This document shows, in pieces, positions 8,494-17,521 of a DNA stretch of 36,971 bases. Source of the stretch: Spirulina subsalsa FACHB-351. GTDB lineage: Bacteria > Cyanobacteriota > Cyanobacteriia > Cyanobacteriales > Spirulinaceae. Every line of letters begins with the position of its first letter. Position 1 is the first letter of the stretch. The stretch covers positions 1 through 36,971 of the forward strand of contig NZ_JAIHOM010000046.1 in NCBI RefSeq assembly GCF_026130165.1, written 5' to 3'. The notes under the pieces were generated by a model that had not been told where the DNA came from, ran no database searches, and saw nothing but the letters and a program-made list of their open reading frames with translations. A program made the translations under genes and the position numbers.

Positions 8494-8578
8494 CTCCCCT
8501 GCTCCCCTGCTCCCCCTCTCCCCTGCTCCCCTGCTCCCCTGCTCCCCTGCTCCCCCTCTCCCCTGCTCCCCTGCTCCC
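8494..8578. repeat. C-rich octamer array (CTCCCCTG)
   Basis: Tandem CTCCCCTG units with occasional CTCCCCCT variants. A TTGATAATTGATAAT linker separates it from the heptamer array. Reading through it gives a long proline/leucine-rich false N-terminal extension to the transporter downstream. Confidence 0.9.
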
Positions 8579-8668
8579 AACCCCCTACTCCCTCGCCCCT
8601 GCTTTTCTGGTATTTTTTATCCTGTCACGAGACAAAAAAATATCAGTTTAAAACAATACAGTTATTCT

Positions 8669-9589
8669 ATGAAACAGTCCTCCCAATCTCCCCCCTCTTG
8701 GCAGATTTTTATTGTTCTGAGTCTGGGCGTGGTGGCGATATCTTGGTCAGCTATTTTTATCCGCTTGGCGATCGCCGCTTCTGAGAAGGAAGGGATTGGC
8801 TTTAGTCTGTTTCTGGCGGCAGCCCGTTTAATTTTAGCCTCGGTGGTCGTGCTTCCGGCTTGGCGGAAATTTAAACCCACCCAAACCCCCAAAAAAGCCC
8901 TACTTTTTGCCCTAGGGGCCGGGATCAGCTTGGCGCTCCATTTTGCCACTTGGATCACCTCCCTCTCCTTTACCTCCATTACCGCCTCTACCACCATTGT
9001 CACCACCAACCCGATCTGGATTTCCCTGTTACTGTGGCTGTGGTTTCGGGAAAAACCGGCCAAACTCACCCTCTTAGGAATTGCGATCGCCCTAGGAGGA
9101 GGTGGCCTCATTGCTTGGGGGAGCGCCGAAGGAACCGAAGTCGGCAGTAATCCCCTCTTAGGGGATGGTTTAGCCCTATTGGGGGCTTGGTGTGCCAGTT
9201 TGTACTTAATTTGGGGGCGAGAAGCCCAACGGCAAGGTCTGGGCACCGGAGTTTATATCGCCATTGCCTACACCAGCGCCGCCCTCATCCTCGCCCCCCT
9301 GCCCTTCCTCTTCAACACCCCCTACGACGGATATTCCCCTTGGGTCTACATCTACGTCCTCTTGATGGCCCTGTTTTCCCAAGTTTTAGGCCACACCAGC
9401 TTTAACTGGTCCATCCGTTGGTTATCTCCCACCCTAATCACCCTTGTGATCTTATTAGAACCCGTCGGGGCCAGTTTATTGGGCTTCTTCCTCTTCCAAG
9501 AAATCCCCGGCCTCTACGTTTTGACCGGAGCAGGAGTCTTGCTGTTGGGGGTGATCCTAGCTGTGTTAGGCTTTAAACAGCCCGGATAG
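8669..9589 (+). CDS. EamA/DMT-family membrane transporter
   Basis: About 306 residues from ATG 8669, with ten hydrophobic segments in two homologous halves. This is the drug/metabolite transporter architecture of two EamA repeats; the substrate cannot be told from sequence. The frame is open upstream to 8477, but that part is translated C-rich repeat and is not credible. Start at 8669 gives MKQSSQSPPSWQ followed by the first membrane span, typical for the family, although no good Shine-Dalgarno is visible. The stop is only 11 bp before the histidine kinase gene, suggesting co-transcription. Base use changes within the gene: the second half is strongly C-rich at third positions. Confidence 0.87.
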   Translation: MKQSSQSPPSWQIFIVLSLGVVAISWSAIFIRLAIAASEKEGIGFSLFLAAARLILASVVVLPAWRKFKPTQTPKKALLFALGAGISLALHFATWITSLSFTSITASTTIVTTNPIWISLLLWLWFREKPAKLTLLGIAIALGGGGLIAWGSAEGTEVGSNPLLGDGLALLGAWCASLYLIWGREAQRQGLGTGVYIAIAYTSAALILAPLPFLFNTPYDGYSPWVYIYVLLMALFSQVLGHTSFNWSIRWLSPTLITLVILLEPVGASLLGFFLFQEIPGLYVLTGAGVLLLGVILAVLGFKQPG

Positions 9590-9600
9590 CGCAATCAACC

Positions 9601-11316
9601 ATGACATCCTTGGAACGCTGGCGACGGTCTTTCATTCAATCTTCCCCTTGGTGGGGAACGCTATTAATTATCTTCTTAGTGGGATCCCTGCTCATCTTGC
9701 CTCGACCTTGGTTTGTGCCGTTGATTGATTTAGTCGTGGCGGCCATCTTCGCCTATTTACTCTATCAACTGCGTCAAGAGGTCATCGAAAAAAATCGGGG
9801 TTTGCGGGAAAGTCACGCCCGCTTAGACCTTGCCAATGACATGATTTTAGTGCGGGATCTCAACGATCAGATTACCTACTGGAATTTAGCCTGTCAGCGC
9901 GTCTACGGCTGGACAAAAGAAGAAGCACTCGGGGAGAATGTTCATGAGTTACTTCAGACCCAGTTTCCCGACGCGGTGGCGGTGATTAAGGGGCAGTTTT
10001 TAGCCCGGGGGGAATGGCGAGGGGAGTTGATTCACACCACAAAAACCGGGGAGAAAATTACTGTCTCCAGTAGTTGGAGTTTATACCAAGATGAACGGGG
10101 GCGACCTCTGGCTAACTTAGAGATTAATCAAGATATTAGCGAAGCCAAAAAAGCCGAGGCCGCCCTCCGGAAGAGTGAAAAACTCTATCGCACCTTAGCC
10201 GATAACTTCCCCAATGGGGCTGTTTTTCTGTTTGATCAAGACCTGCGCTATATCATTGCCACGGGGGCAGAATTGGCCGTGATTGGGGTGACGGAACCCT
10301 TGGCGGGAAAATCGGTTTTAGAGGTGGAAGCCCCCCCATACCTCAAAACCCTCGAACCTCTCTATCGGGATGCCTTACAAGGTCAAACAACGGTCACAGA
10401 GATGACCTTAGGGCGGGGGATCTATCAAGTCTATGTGTTGCCTGTGAGTAATGAGGGGGGGGAGGTTTTTGCAGGCATGGTTATGATGCAGAATATCACC
10501 GCCAGTAAGCAAGGGGAACAAACCTTACGCACCCGGGCCGAGGAGTTAGCCAAAACCACCGCGATCTTAGCGGAAACCATGACCAGTTTAGAGAAACGTA
10601 ATCAGGAGTTAGATCAGTTTGCCTATATTGTGTCCCATGACCTCAAGGCTCCCCTGCGTGCGATCGCCAATTTATCCACTTGGTTAGAAGAAGACTTAGC
10701 CCAACAACTCACCGATGAAACCCAACATCAAATGAACTTGTTACGCAGTCGCGTCCGTCGGATGGAAGCCTTGATTGAAGGATTATTACAATATTCTCGC
10801 ATTGATCGGCTAAAATCAGAACATTCCCTGGTCGATGTTCAACACTTATTAGAAGAGGTGATTGATTCCCTCGCTCCTCCCCCCGGAATTCGCATAGAAA
10901 TTAGTGCAGAAATGCCTACTTTTCAAACCGAACGTTTACCCCTTCTACAGGTTTTTTCTAACTTGATTAGTAATGGGATTAAACACCGAGAGCAGCCTGT
11001 CGGGATTGTACAAATTTCCGTCGAAGATGTAGGAGACTATTTCCAGTTTACCGTTAGTGATGATGGCTGTGGTATTGACCCCAGTTATCATGACAAAATC
11101 TTCATCATGTTTCAAACCTTACAAGCGCGTGACACAATTGAAAATACAGGGGTGGGGTTAGCCATTGTGAAAAAAATCATTGAAGATCGGGGAGGAACAA
11201 TTCACCTAGACTCTCAGGAAGGGAAAGGGGCAAAATTTTCCTTTACTTGGTCAAAAAAACCGCCATCTAAGTCAAAAAGTACCTTAAAAATTCAGATTGA
11301 ACGACAGTTAAATTAA
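9601..11316 (+). CDS. Membrane-associated PAS sensor histidine kinase
   Basis: 571 residues. Two closely spaced hydrophobic segments (about 17-34 and 37-56) with almost no periplasmic loop suggest sensing in the membrane or cytoplasm. Then two PAS domains (about 70-180 with PAC, and 190-300), a short coiled coil, HisKA with the phosphoacceptor H346 in VSHDLKAPL, and HATPase with N-box (NLISNGIKH), G1 (SDDGCGID) and G2 (TGVGLAIVKK). All catalytic boxes are present. The HisKA region is of the type seen in cyanobacterial phytochrome-like kinases, but there is no GAF/PHY region. Its probable partner is the CheY-like protein at 11453, 136 bp downstream. The signal is unknown. Confidence 0.9.
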   Translation: MTSLERWRRSFIQSSPWWGTLLIIFLVGSLLILPRPWFVPLIDLVVAAIFAYLLYQLRQEVIEKNRGLRESHARLDLANDMILVRDLNDQITYWNLACQRVYGWTKEEALGENVHELLQTQFPDAVAVIKGQFLARGEWRGELIHTTKTGEKITVSSSWSLYQDERGRPLANLEINQDISEAKKAEAALRKSEKLYRTLADNFPNGAVFLFDQDLRYIIATGAELAVIGVTEPLAGKSVLEVEAPPYLKTLEPLYRDALQGQTTVTEMTLGRGIYQVYVLPVSNEGGEVFAGMVMMQNITASKQGEQTLRTRAEELAKTTAILAETMTSLEKRNQELDQFAYIVSHDLKAPLRAIANLSTWLEEDLAQQLTDETQHQMNLLRSRVRRMEALIEGLLQYSRIDRLKSEHSLVDVQHLLEEVIDSLAPPPGIRIEISAEMPTFQTERLPLLQVFSNLISNGIKHREQPVGIVQISVEDVGDYFQFTVSDDGCGIDPSYHDKIFIMFQTLQARDTIENTGVGLAIVKKIIEDRGGTIHLDSQEGKGAKFSFTWSKKPPSKSKSTLKIQIERQLN

Positions 11317-11452
11317 GAACATGGGGTAAATGATAATAGCCATTCTAAATAGGTCATATCGGGTTTCAATTCCCCAATATACTATCACTCAAATAGAATT
11401 GCTAGAATTATTGTAAATATGGGTTAATGGGTAAAATTTGGGACATAACACA

Positions 11453-11881
11453 ATGACAAAGCGTTTAAATGTTTTGCTAGTCGATGATGATGAAGTGGAT
11501 GTGATGACCGTCCAGCGAGCCTTTAAAAAAAATAATCTAGAACATCATTTATGGGTGGCTTCTAATGGAGTAGATGCCCTAAAAATTCTTCGAGATACTT
11601 TGTCATTACCGCAACAATATCCCGAGCATAATCGCTTAATTTTGTTGGATTTGAATATGCCCAAAATGGGAGGGATTGAGTTTTTACAACAGTTACGAGC
11701 CGACCCTAAATTAAAACAAATTCCGGTGATTGTTTTAACAACATCTAATGAAGATGAGGACAAAGTAAAGGCTTATAACTTCAATGTGGCTGGCTATATG
11801 ATTAAACCCGTCACCTTTGAGAATTTCCTAGAAACCATTGCCACCTTGAATAGTTACTGGATCATGAGCGAAATTTTATAA
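11453..11881 (+). CDS. CheY-like single-domain response regulator (Rcp1 type)
   Basis: 142 residues from ATG 11453; a TTG at 11438 in frame is less likely. A lone receiver domain: acidic pair DDD at 11-13, phosphoacceptor D66 in LILLDLNMP, conserved Thr in VLTTSNE, and the Lys of MIKPV. No output domain. The extended loop before the phosphoacceptor is like that of Rcp1-type regulators that pair with phytochrome-like kinases, which fits the kinase immediately upstream. It probably signals by protein-protein contact. A 136-bp spacer with AT-rich dyads separates the two genes, so the regulator may also have its own promoter. Confidence 0.9.
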   Translation: MTKRLNVLLVDDDEVDVMTVQRAFKKNNLEHHLWVASNGVDALKILRDTLSLPQQYPEHNRLILLDLNMPKMGGIEFLQQLRADPKLKQIPVIVLTTSNEDEDKVKAYNFNVAGYMIKPVTFENFLETIATLNSYWIMSEIL

Positions 11882-11949
11882 TTCTCAGGGGACTCGTTTC
11901 CCTTTAAGATAGAGGACGACCAATTGAGTGGGAATGATAAAAATCAATC

Positions 11950-13299
11950 ATGGTAGCGGTAGCAATTCTAGCAGCCGGACGGGGAACTCGGATGAAGTCG
12001 GACTTACCCAAAGTCTTACACCGTTTGGGGAGTAAAACCTTAGTTGAACGAGTTTTACAAAGCTGTGAAACCAGTCAACCGGTGCGACGACTGGTGATTA
12101 TTGGCTATGGTGGGGAACAGGTACAAGCTTCTCTCGCTCACTATGAGGGGGTGGAGTTTGTCGAACAAAGGGAACAGTTAGGCACAGGACACGCGATTCA
12201 ACAGTTGCTTTCCCCCTTGGCGGACTATCAGGGGGATATCTTGATTTTAAATGGGGATGTGCCGCTTTTACGCCCCGAAACCTTAGAAAAACTGGTGAAC
12301 ACTCATCGACATTTTGGCAATGGGGCCACCTTGTTAACGGCACAGTTGGCGGACCCTCGGGGATATGGTCGGGTGTTTTGTGATGGGGAAAACTATGTTC
12401 AGGAAATTATAGAGGATCGCGATTGTAGTGCCGAACAAAAACAAAACCGTCGGATTAACGGGGGGGTGTATTGTTTTAATTGGCCCAAATTAGCCGCTAT
12501 TTTGCCCCATTTGACGGCTGATAATGACCAACAGGAATATTACCTCACTGATGTATTTAGTCAGTTAGATCAGGTGATGGCGCTGGATGTGGAGGATGAA
12601 CAGGAGATTCTCGGCATTAATGATCGTCAACAGTTGGCGATCGCCTACTCCATTCTACAAGACCGCATCAAAACCGCTTGGATGAAAGCCGGAGTCACCC
12701 TGATTGATCCCAATAGTATCACCATTGATGATACTGTTGCACTAGAGCCAGATGTGATTATTGAACCCCAGACGCACCTACGAGGGAACACAAAAATTAG
12801 TCGCGGGAGTCGTATTGGCCCGGGCAGTCTAATTGAAAATAGCCAGATTGGGGAACAGGTGACGGTGTTTTATTCGGTCATTACCGATAGTAGCGTAGCC
12901 ACTGGGACAAGGGTGGGACCCTATACCCACTTACGCGGCCATGTAACTGTAGGTGAGTCTTGTCGTCTGGGGAATTTTGTAGAGTTGAAGAAAACCACCC
13001 TCGGTCAAGGGACTAATGTAGCTCATTTGTCCTATTTAGGAGATGCCACTTTAGGGGAAAGGGTGAATATTGGGGCCGGGACCATTACAGCCAATTATGA
13101 CGGGGTGAACAAACATCAGACGAAAATAGGCGATCGCACCAAAACCGGATCCAACAGCGTCCTCGTCGCCCCCCTCACCCTAGGAGAAGATGTCACCGTT
13201 GCCGCCGGATCTATTGTGACAGAAGACGTAGAACCCGATTCCCTCGTCATTGCGCGCAGTCGTCAAGTCGTAAAAAAAGGCTGGCGTTTGGGTCACTAA
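11950..13299 (+). CDS. glmU: Bifunctional UDP-GlcNAc pyrophosphorylase / glucosamine-1-phosphate N-acetyltransferase
   Basis: Makes UDP-N-acetylglucosamine for peptidoglycan and lipopolysaccharide in two steps: acetylation of glucosamine-1-P, then uridylyl transfer. 449 residues, normal length. The N-terminal nucleotidyltransferase carries the signature [18 protein letters not shown] (residues 7-24) and GDVPLL. From about residue 250 a left-handed beta-helix of hexapeptide repeats follows, with the conserved acetyltransferase segment around [11 protein letters not shown] and [12 protein letters not shown] 11950 gives the canonical [12 protein letters not shown] start. Housekeeping gene; it ends 14 bp from the converging DUF499 gene and marks one border of the defence-like block. 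Confidence 0.97.
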   Translation: MVAVAILAAGRGTRMKSDLPKVLHRLGSKTLVERVLQSCETSQPVRRLVIIGYGGEQVQASLAHYEGVEFVEQREQLGTGHAIQQLLSPLADYQGDILILNGDVPLLRPETLEKLVNTHRHFGNGATLLTAQLADPRGYGRVFCDGENYVQEIIEDRDCSAEQKQNRRINGGVYCFNWPKLAAILPHLTADNDQQEYYLTDVFSQLDQVMALDVEDEQEILGINDRQQLAIAYSILQDRIKTAWMKAGVTLIDPNSITIDDTVALEPDVIIEPQTHLRGNTKISRGSRIGPGSLIENSQIGEQVTVFYSVITDSSVATGTRVGPYTHLRGHVTVGESCRLGNFVELKKTTLGQGTNVAHLSYLGDATLGERVNIGAGTITANYDGVNKHQTKIGDRTKTGSNSVLVAPLTLGEDVTVAAGSIVTEDVEPDSLVIARSRQVVKKGWRLGH

Positions 13300-13313
13300 G
13301 CCCTATGTACGTG

Positions 13314-16300
13314 TCAATCCTCCTCAAAATTGTGGGTCTTAAACTTCAACGTCCGACAGTTTTCACTCACGGTGCGAATCACATGGTCTGGTACTCCGTC
13401 AGGTAATTGTACCTGAACTTCTAACGTAACTTGTACATCCACACCGACTAAACTGGCTAGGTGTTGTAGGACTGCATCGGCGACCTGTCCAGCATCTCGT
13501 GTAACGCGCAGGGGATCTAAGTCAACAGACCCATAAAAGCGGCGCAGTTGCTTCTGGGACCTAGTGGTGCGATCGCCGAAACTTGTTCCAGTCTCGTTTA
13601 CAGAAACAGGAATACCGCCATCACGGACTTCCCCCCCTCGGGCTATTTCTGCGGTTTGTCCTTGGCCTTCTTGTTCAGCCCTATCTGCCCTCAATTGTCC
13701 CTCGGCGACATCGGCTTTCACCAGCCAACTTTGATGACTCAGGGTTACACTCACCCCTTCACAAGCCTTCAATCCTAAATAACGTTGCTTGGCTTCATCA
13801 TAGCCCGTCGCATAAGCAAAATTTTCCGTCAACAGTAAGTTACTCACTCCTTGCTGAATAGCATCAAGTAGCACTTGTTCATTTTTCAGTCTCGGTAAAT
13901 ACAGATAGTTCGTTAAATATTTCCACAGTGTTTTTAGGTCAATATGGTTGACATTGCGCCAGATATAAGGGTCAAGAACTTCCATGCGCAAACGTGAGGC
14001 AGCATAATTAGGAATCAGGTGTTCTTCATGAACCACTTTGCGACTTGCCCGCAGAATTAGAGACTCTTGTCCTTGGAGGCGAACGTCTTCCGCAATAATG
14101 GGATCTTGCGGGTTACGTTGACTAGGAACTAGCAACCACTGGTAAGTTTCTGGCAGTAAAAAATTGACTGTTTTATCCGCATCTTTTTGCTTTTGTGTCG
14201 CTTGATTACTTTGGGCAACATCGAGGTTTAAAACCTCCTTGTCCCTCACAATGGAATCCCAAGCTAAAAATTGACAAATCGACTCCATTAAGGCATCAAG
14301 TTTGATTTTGTCCGGTGCTACGAACAACAGCAAATTCTTACAATAGCGGGGGCTGGCTCCTTTAGAGGAGAGAATTTCCATGACCTTCTCATAAGCCGAG
14401 CTATCTTTAGCCTTGCTACTGTGGGAATACTGCGGCCCCAAGACCACTAAGCGCACCCCCATATTCTCATCATCTGGGATATCTGCACTGGAAGGGGGGG
14501 CGATGTGAACCCCCACAAATTCCCCACGCTCCTTGTCGGCCCTGAGTCTGCGAATAATTTCTTCCCCAACCCGGTCTGTATCTTGTTGAATTTGGTTAGC
14601 TCGGTCTTGGGCGGTGCGGGTAACGTTGGGTTGAGTGGATATCCAGTAACGATTACCATCGCCCACATAGAGATAAGTAGCTTGGTCGCTCAGGCGGCGC
14701 AGGGCATCGCCGAAGGTGGCAGCACTTTCACCGGGCTGGACGCAGCCAAGTTTGATGCGGCGGTCTTCTAAACCTCGGTTAGCGGCTTGTAGGGTGGGGG
14801 CAGAGCCAAGGTAAATGGTACGGGTCACGCGGCGACAAGCAGAGTAGCGCCCTAGGTTGGGATTTTGACCATCCAGGGCTACGGGCAGGGAGTTAGTACC
14901 ATCTACATCCTTTTCAATCACTGGCACCCAGGAATCTTCTAAGTAGCGGGTGAGTTCTGACTGTACTTGGGTGTCAGCCATCGGCACATTAGCGGGTAGA
15001 ATCATTAAACTGCGATCGCACTGTTCCCAGAGACAGTGAATAACCTTAGCCATCAGCCGCAGCACGCCCCTAGTCCGTTGAAATTTATCTAAAGCCGACC
15101 AGTCGCTGTAAAGGCGGTCAAACAGTTCAGGATGGATAGGATAAGCCTCTTTTAAGCGGCGTTCATAGTCACTTTCCCGGCACTCTAACGGGAATTCTTG
15201 GGACTGAGCGCGATACATTTCACTAAACGCCCGCACCACAGCATCACGGGCAACAAATAAATCCGAGTCAGTCAGGGGTTGAAACAAGCGACGACGGACA
15301 ATTTCAAAACTTTCCTCTGCACTCGCAGGCCGCCAAGGGGACTCAACCCGACCAATGGCGTTTTTCAAGCGATTCAGTGCTTCTTTCCCTCGGTCGCCGC
15401 CAATTTCAATATCAGAAGCCGGGATACTGACCACTAACAATGTGCGGTCAGCATTTTTGGCCGATTCGCTTAACGTTTGAGCAAAGGTGAAATGAGTGTC
15501 AAAACACCCGGCGGGTAAATCCCGACCATCATGGAGTTGACGAGCGTAGGACACCCATTCATCAATCAGAATGAGGCAAGGAGCATAGCGGTTAAATAGA
15601 TACTTGAGGGTATCACCCGGATTAGTGGCCGACTCGTCAGCCTCTCGCACCATCTCGTAACCCTCTTTACCGCCCAGTTGCCAAGCAATTTCCCCCCAAA
15701 GTGTTCTCACAACAGTACCGTCTTTCTTGCGGTGCAGTTGACCGGGGGATATTTTATTCCCGACCAAGACAACAGTATTCACATTCTCAGGCAATCCTGA
15801 CACACCAGCCGTAGCAAACACAGGTTCTAATCCGGGGAGTTCGCTAGCAGGAACTCCAAAGAACAAGTGATACAATGCCAGTATCGCGTGGGTTTTGCCA
15901 CCGCCAAAGTTAGTTTGCAGTTCAATTACAGGGTCGCCGCTTGCACCAGACAGCCGCAGCAAAGCATTACTCAGTAATTGTTTGAGTCCTTCCGTTAAAT
16001 AGGTGCGGCGAAAGAATTCTGTCGGCAAACGGTATTCATCAGAACCCTCATCTAAGTAAACTTGCCACAGGTCGGCCGCAAATTCCGCTTGTTGGTAGCG
16101 ACCAGACGCGACATCAGGGTGGGGGGTGACGATTTCTCGCCAAGGTTTCAGACCGCCACCGGGCTTAGTTTCTATGGCCGTCACAGCCGCCTTGCGAGTA
16201 GCGCGGCGGGCTTGTTCATCAAAGCGGATGCGAAGTAATTCTTGTTTTTGTTTTTCCACAGCATCAGCTTCTGGGGCGGAGATAGCTGTGAGGAGGCGGG

Positions 16301-16652
16301 TAATGCTATCAAGGGCGCGATAGGTGTCATCTGTAGAGAAAGTGGCACTGTGCGCCCAGTTGTTGCGCGTGTCCATTAACTCGCCAACTAAGCTCCTTTC
16401 CGCATTGCCTAAAGTTTCTTTAAATACATCCCGCCACTGGCCGCACATCACTTTCAGCAGTGCGGAGACATCCTCCTTGAGAATTTTAGCAACAGGGCGG
16501 CGCAGGTTACGGTCTTCTGGAACAAAATTAATAGCGGCGACTACCCATTTATCACCGTATTTTGACCGCATTTCCCGTTCTACAAAGGGATATAAGCCCT
16601 GTTGTAATAACTCTAACGCTCTACCTACTCGTTCGCGGTTACTAATGGCCAT
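13314..16652 (-). CDS. DUF499 AAA+-type ATPase with N-terminal Swt1-like HEPN domain
   Basis: 1112 residues. Residues about 1-130 form a helical HEPN domain with the exact RNase-type motif R-N-x3-H (R96NNWAH101), typical of metal-independent toxin-like RNases. Residues about 165-480 are a P-loop ATPase of the DUF499 family: Walker A NFGGGKTH (248-255) and Walker B LILIDEW (361-367). The long C-terminal part has helical and beta-rich regions without a motif I recognise. DUF499 proteins are found in anti-phage loci, usually with a DUF1156 DNA methyltransferase and a helicase; here the helicase is nearby and the methyltransferase is absent. The gene is last on the minus strand and starts 178 bp after the PIN gene; that gap holds a 9-bp inverted repeat. 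Function as ATP-gated RNase or nucleoprotein remodeller is inference. Confidence 0.85.
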   Translation of the reverse strand: MAISNRERVGRALELLQQGLYPFVEREMRSKYGDKWVVAAINFVPEDRNLRRPVAKILKEDVSALLKVMCGQWRDVFKETLGNAERSLVGELMDTRNNWAHSATFSTDDTYRALDSITRLLTAISAPEADAVEKQKQELLRIRFDEQARRATRKAAVTAIETKPGGGLKPWREIVTPHPDVASGRYQQAEFAADLWQVYLDEGSDEYRLPTEFFRRTYLTEGLKQLLSNALLRLSGASGDPVIELQTNFGGGKTHAILALYHLFFGVPASELPGLEPVFATAGVSGLPENVNTVVLVGNKISPGQLHRKKDGTVVRTLWGEIAWQLGGKEGYEMVREADESATNPGDTLKYLFNRYAPCLILIDEWVSYARQLHDGRDLPAGCFDTHFTFAQTLSESAKNADRTLLVVSIPASDIEIGGDRGKEALNRLKNAIGRVESPWRPASAEESFEIVRRRLFQPLTDSDLFVARDAVVRAFSEMYRAQSQEFPLECRESDYERRLKEAYPIHPELFDRLYSDWSALDKFQRTRGVLRLMAKVIHCLWEQCDRSLMILPANVPMADTQVQSELTRYLEDSWVPVIEKDVDGTNSLPVALDGQNPNLGRYSACRRVTRTIYLGSAPTLQAANRGLEDRRIKLGCVQPGESAATFGDALRRLSDQATYLYVGDGNRYWISTQPNVTRTAQDRANQIQQDTDRVGEEIIRRLRADKERGEFVGVHIAPPSSADIPDDENMGVRLVVLGPQYSHSSKAKDSSAYEKVMEILSSKGASPRYCKNLLLFVAPDKIKLDALMESICQFLAWDSIVRDKEVLNLDVAQSNQATQKQKDADKTVNFLLPETYQWLLVPSQRNPQDPIIAEDVRLQGQESLILRASRKVVHEEHLIPNYAASRLRMEVLDPYIWRNVNHIDLKTLWKYLTNYLYLPRLKNEQVLLDAIQQGVSNLLLTENFAYATGYDEAKQRYLGLKACEGVSVTLSHQSWLVKADVAEGQLRADRAEQEGQGQTAEIARGGEVRDGGIPVSVNETGTSFGDRTTRSQKQLRRFYGSVDLDPLRVTRDAGQVADAVLQHLASLVGVDVQVTLEVQVQLPDGVPDHVIRTVSENCRTLKFKTHNFEED

Positions 16653-16742
16653 GTTGAAAACCTAGACTAGGGCATATCCCCTATCATGCCCGATCTTGAA
16701 ACTGGTAGTCAAGGCAGGACAAAGTATAAGGATAGAGCCAAT

Positions 16743-16776
16743 CTTGACAAGTTAAGCCTTTTCTCCTCTTGTCAAG
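16743..16776. promoter_or_regulatory. Inverted repeat upstream of the DUF499 gene
   Basis: CTTGACAAG (16743-16751) and CTTGTCAAG (16768-16776) form a perfect 9-bp stem with a 16-nt loop. Further CTTGAC words occur at about 16695, 16793 and 16825. It lies between the PIN gene and the DUF499 start and could be a protein operator (for example toxin-antitoxin autoregulation), an attenuator, or a terminator without T-run. Confidence 0.45.
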
Positions 16777-16830
16777 GTCAGGTAATAGGCAATCTTGACC
16801 AGTGAAGACCCAAAGTTAGAAGTCAAGAGC

Positions 16831-17220
16831 TTATTTGAGCGTCTTCACATCAGGATAATTAAGAATTTTTGCATCGACAGTTAATAAATGACAATCATAA
16901 AATCTGGCCGTTGCTACAATAAGTTGGTCAAACGGGTCACTATGAAAACCATTTAATGTAGTTGAATCAACTACTATTGGTAATGTCAAATCTAATAGCT
17001 GTACTCCCGGATAAGCCAAAGCATTATCTAACCATTCATTAATAGGTAGGGGCAAAATTAGTCTATTTTTTTCGACTAATTTTGCTACTTCCCAACAAGA
17101 AAGAATGCTGACTCCTAAACCTTCTTGCTCATAATCTTGTAACCACTGTCTATGTTTTGCAGTCAGTCGAGAATCGTTTTGCACCCACCAAACCCAGATG
17201 TGAGTATCAAGTACAATCAT
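16831..17220 (-). CDS. vapC: PIN-domain ribonuclease toxin, VapC family
   Basis: Predicted Mg-dependent endoribonuclease toxin of a type II toxin-antitoxin pair. 129 residues from ATG 17220; five extra codons upstream are open but overlap the antitoxin. Acidic residues of the PIN active site are present: D5 in VLDTHIW, Glu in SCWEVAKL, Asp in HSDPFDQLIVATA, and Asp in LLTVDAKI. The start overlaps the antitoxin stop as ATGA, the classic coupled arrangement. The pair sits inside the helicase/DUF499 block on the same strand. Its role there (addiction, autoregulation or a defence effector) cannot be told from sequence. Confidence 0.9.
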   Translation of the reverse strand: MIVLDTHIWVWWVQNDSRLTAKHRQWLQDYEQEGLGVSILSCWEVAKLVEKNRLILPLPINEWLDNALAYPGVQLLDLTLPIVVDSTTLNGFHSDPFDQLIVATARFYDCHLLTVDAKILNYPDVKTLK

Positions 17221-17459
17221 TGCAAAACTTCCCAATCTTCCAAAGCAACGGGTTCTGTGGGGTCATCATACCGATATGGTTGTGTGTCATGCAAAGGATA
17301 ACGATTTTTATCTAATTGAACTTTTGGTGCTGCTTGGTGATGTGGAGTTTTAGCTGACAAAATAATCACTTCCACAGCATCCCCAGCATGAAATGGTAAA
17401 CCTTGCAATGTCAGAGTTCCATCTTCAGTTAAAATAACTTCAAGTTTGTGAGCGTTCAT
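17217..17459 (-). CDS. Antitoxin of the PIN toxin (VapB-like, cyanobacterial type)
   Basis: 80 residues: an N-terminal strand-rich half (KLEVILTEDGTLTLQGLPF, then GDAVEVIIL) resembling an AbrB-like DNA-binding fold, and a C-terminal acidic tail (DDPTEPVALEDWEVLQ) of the kind that wraps the PIN active site. This tail is a recurrent signature of cyanobacterial antitoxins next to PIN toxins. Stop and toxin start overlap by 4 bp (ATGA). The 62-bp gap between helicase stop and this start holds a hairpin repeat (17484-17507). Confidence 0.82.
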   Translation of the reverse strand: MNAHKLEVILTEDGTLTLQGLPFHAGDAVEVIILSAKTPHHQAAPKVQLDKNRYPLHDTQPYRYDDPTEPVALEDWEVLQ

Positions 17460-17483
17460 TTTACAACTCCTAACGCTAGGGTG

Positions 17484-17507
17484 AGGACTAAAGTCCTGAC
17501 TACGAAC
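17484..17507. repeat. Hairpin repeat with ACTACGAAC tail
   Basis: AGGACT-AA-AGTCCT forms a 6-bp perfect stem with a 2-nt loop, followed after one base by ACTACGAAC. The same architecture, with a different stem sequence, is the core of the 44-bp tandem units at 30706-30925. Confidence 0.6.
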
Positions 17508-17521
17508 TGAACAAGAAAATA

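Noticed and set aside
8477-8668. 64-residue N-terminal extension of the DMT transporter rich in SPAPLLP
   Set aside because: It is a translation of the CTCCCCTG simple repeat; the family's normal N-terminus begins at ATG 8669.
11340-11420. tRNA-like GGGTTTCAATTCCCC between kinase and regulator genes
   Set aside because: The T-stem pairing fails at two of five positions and no acceptor stem is present.
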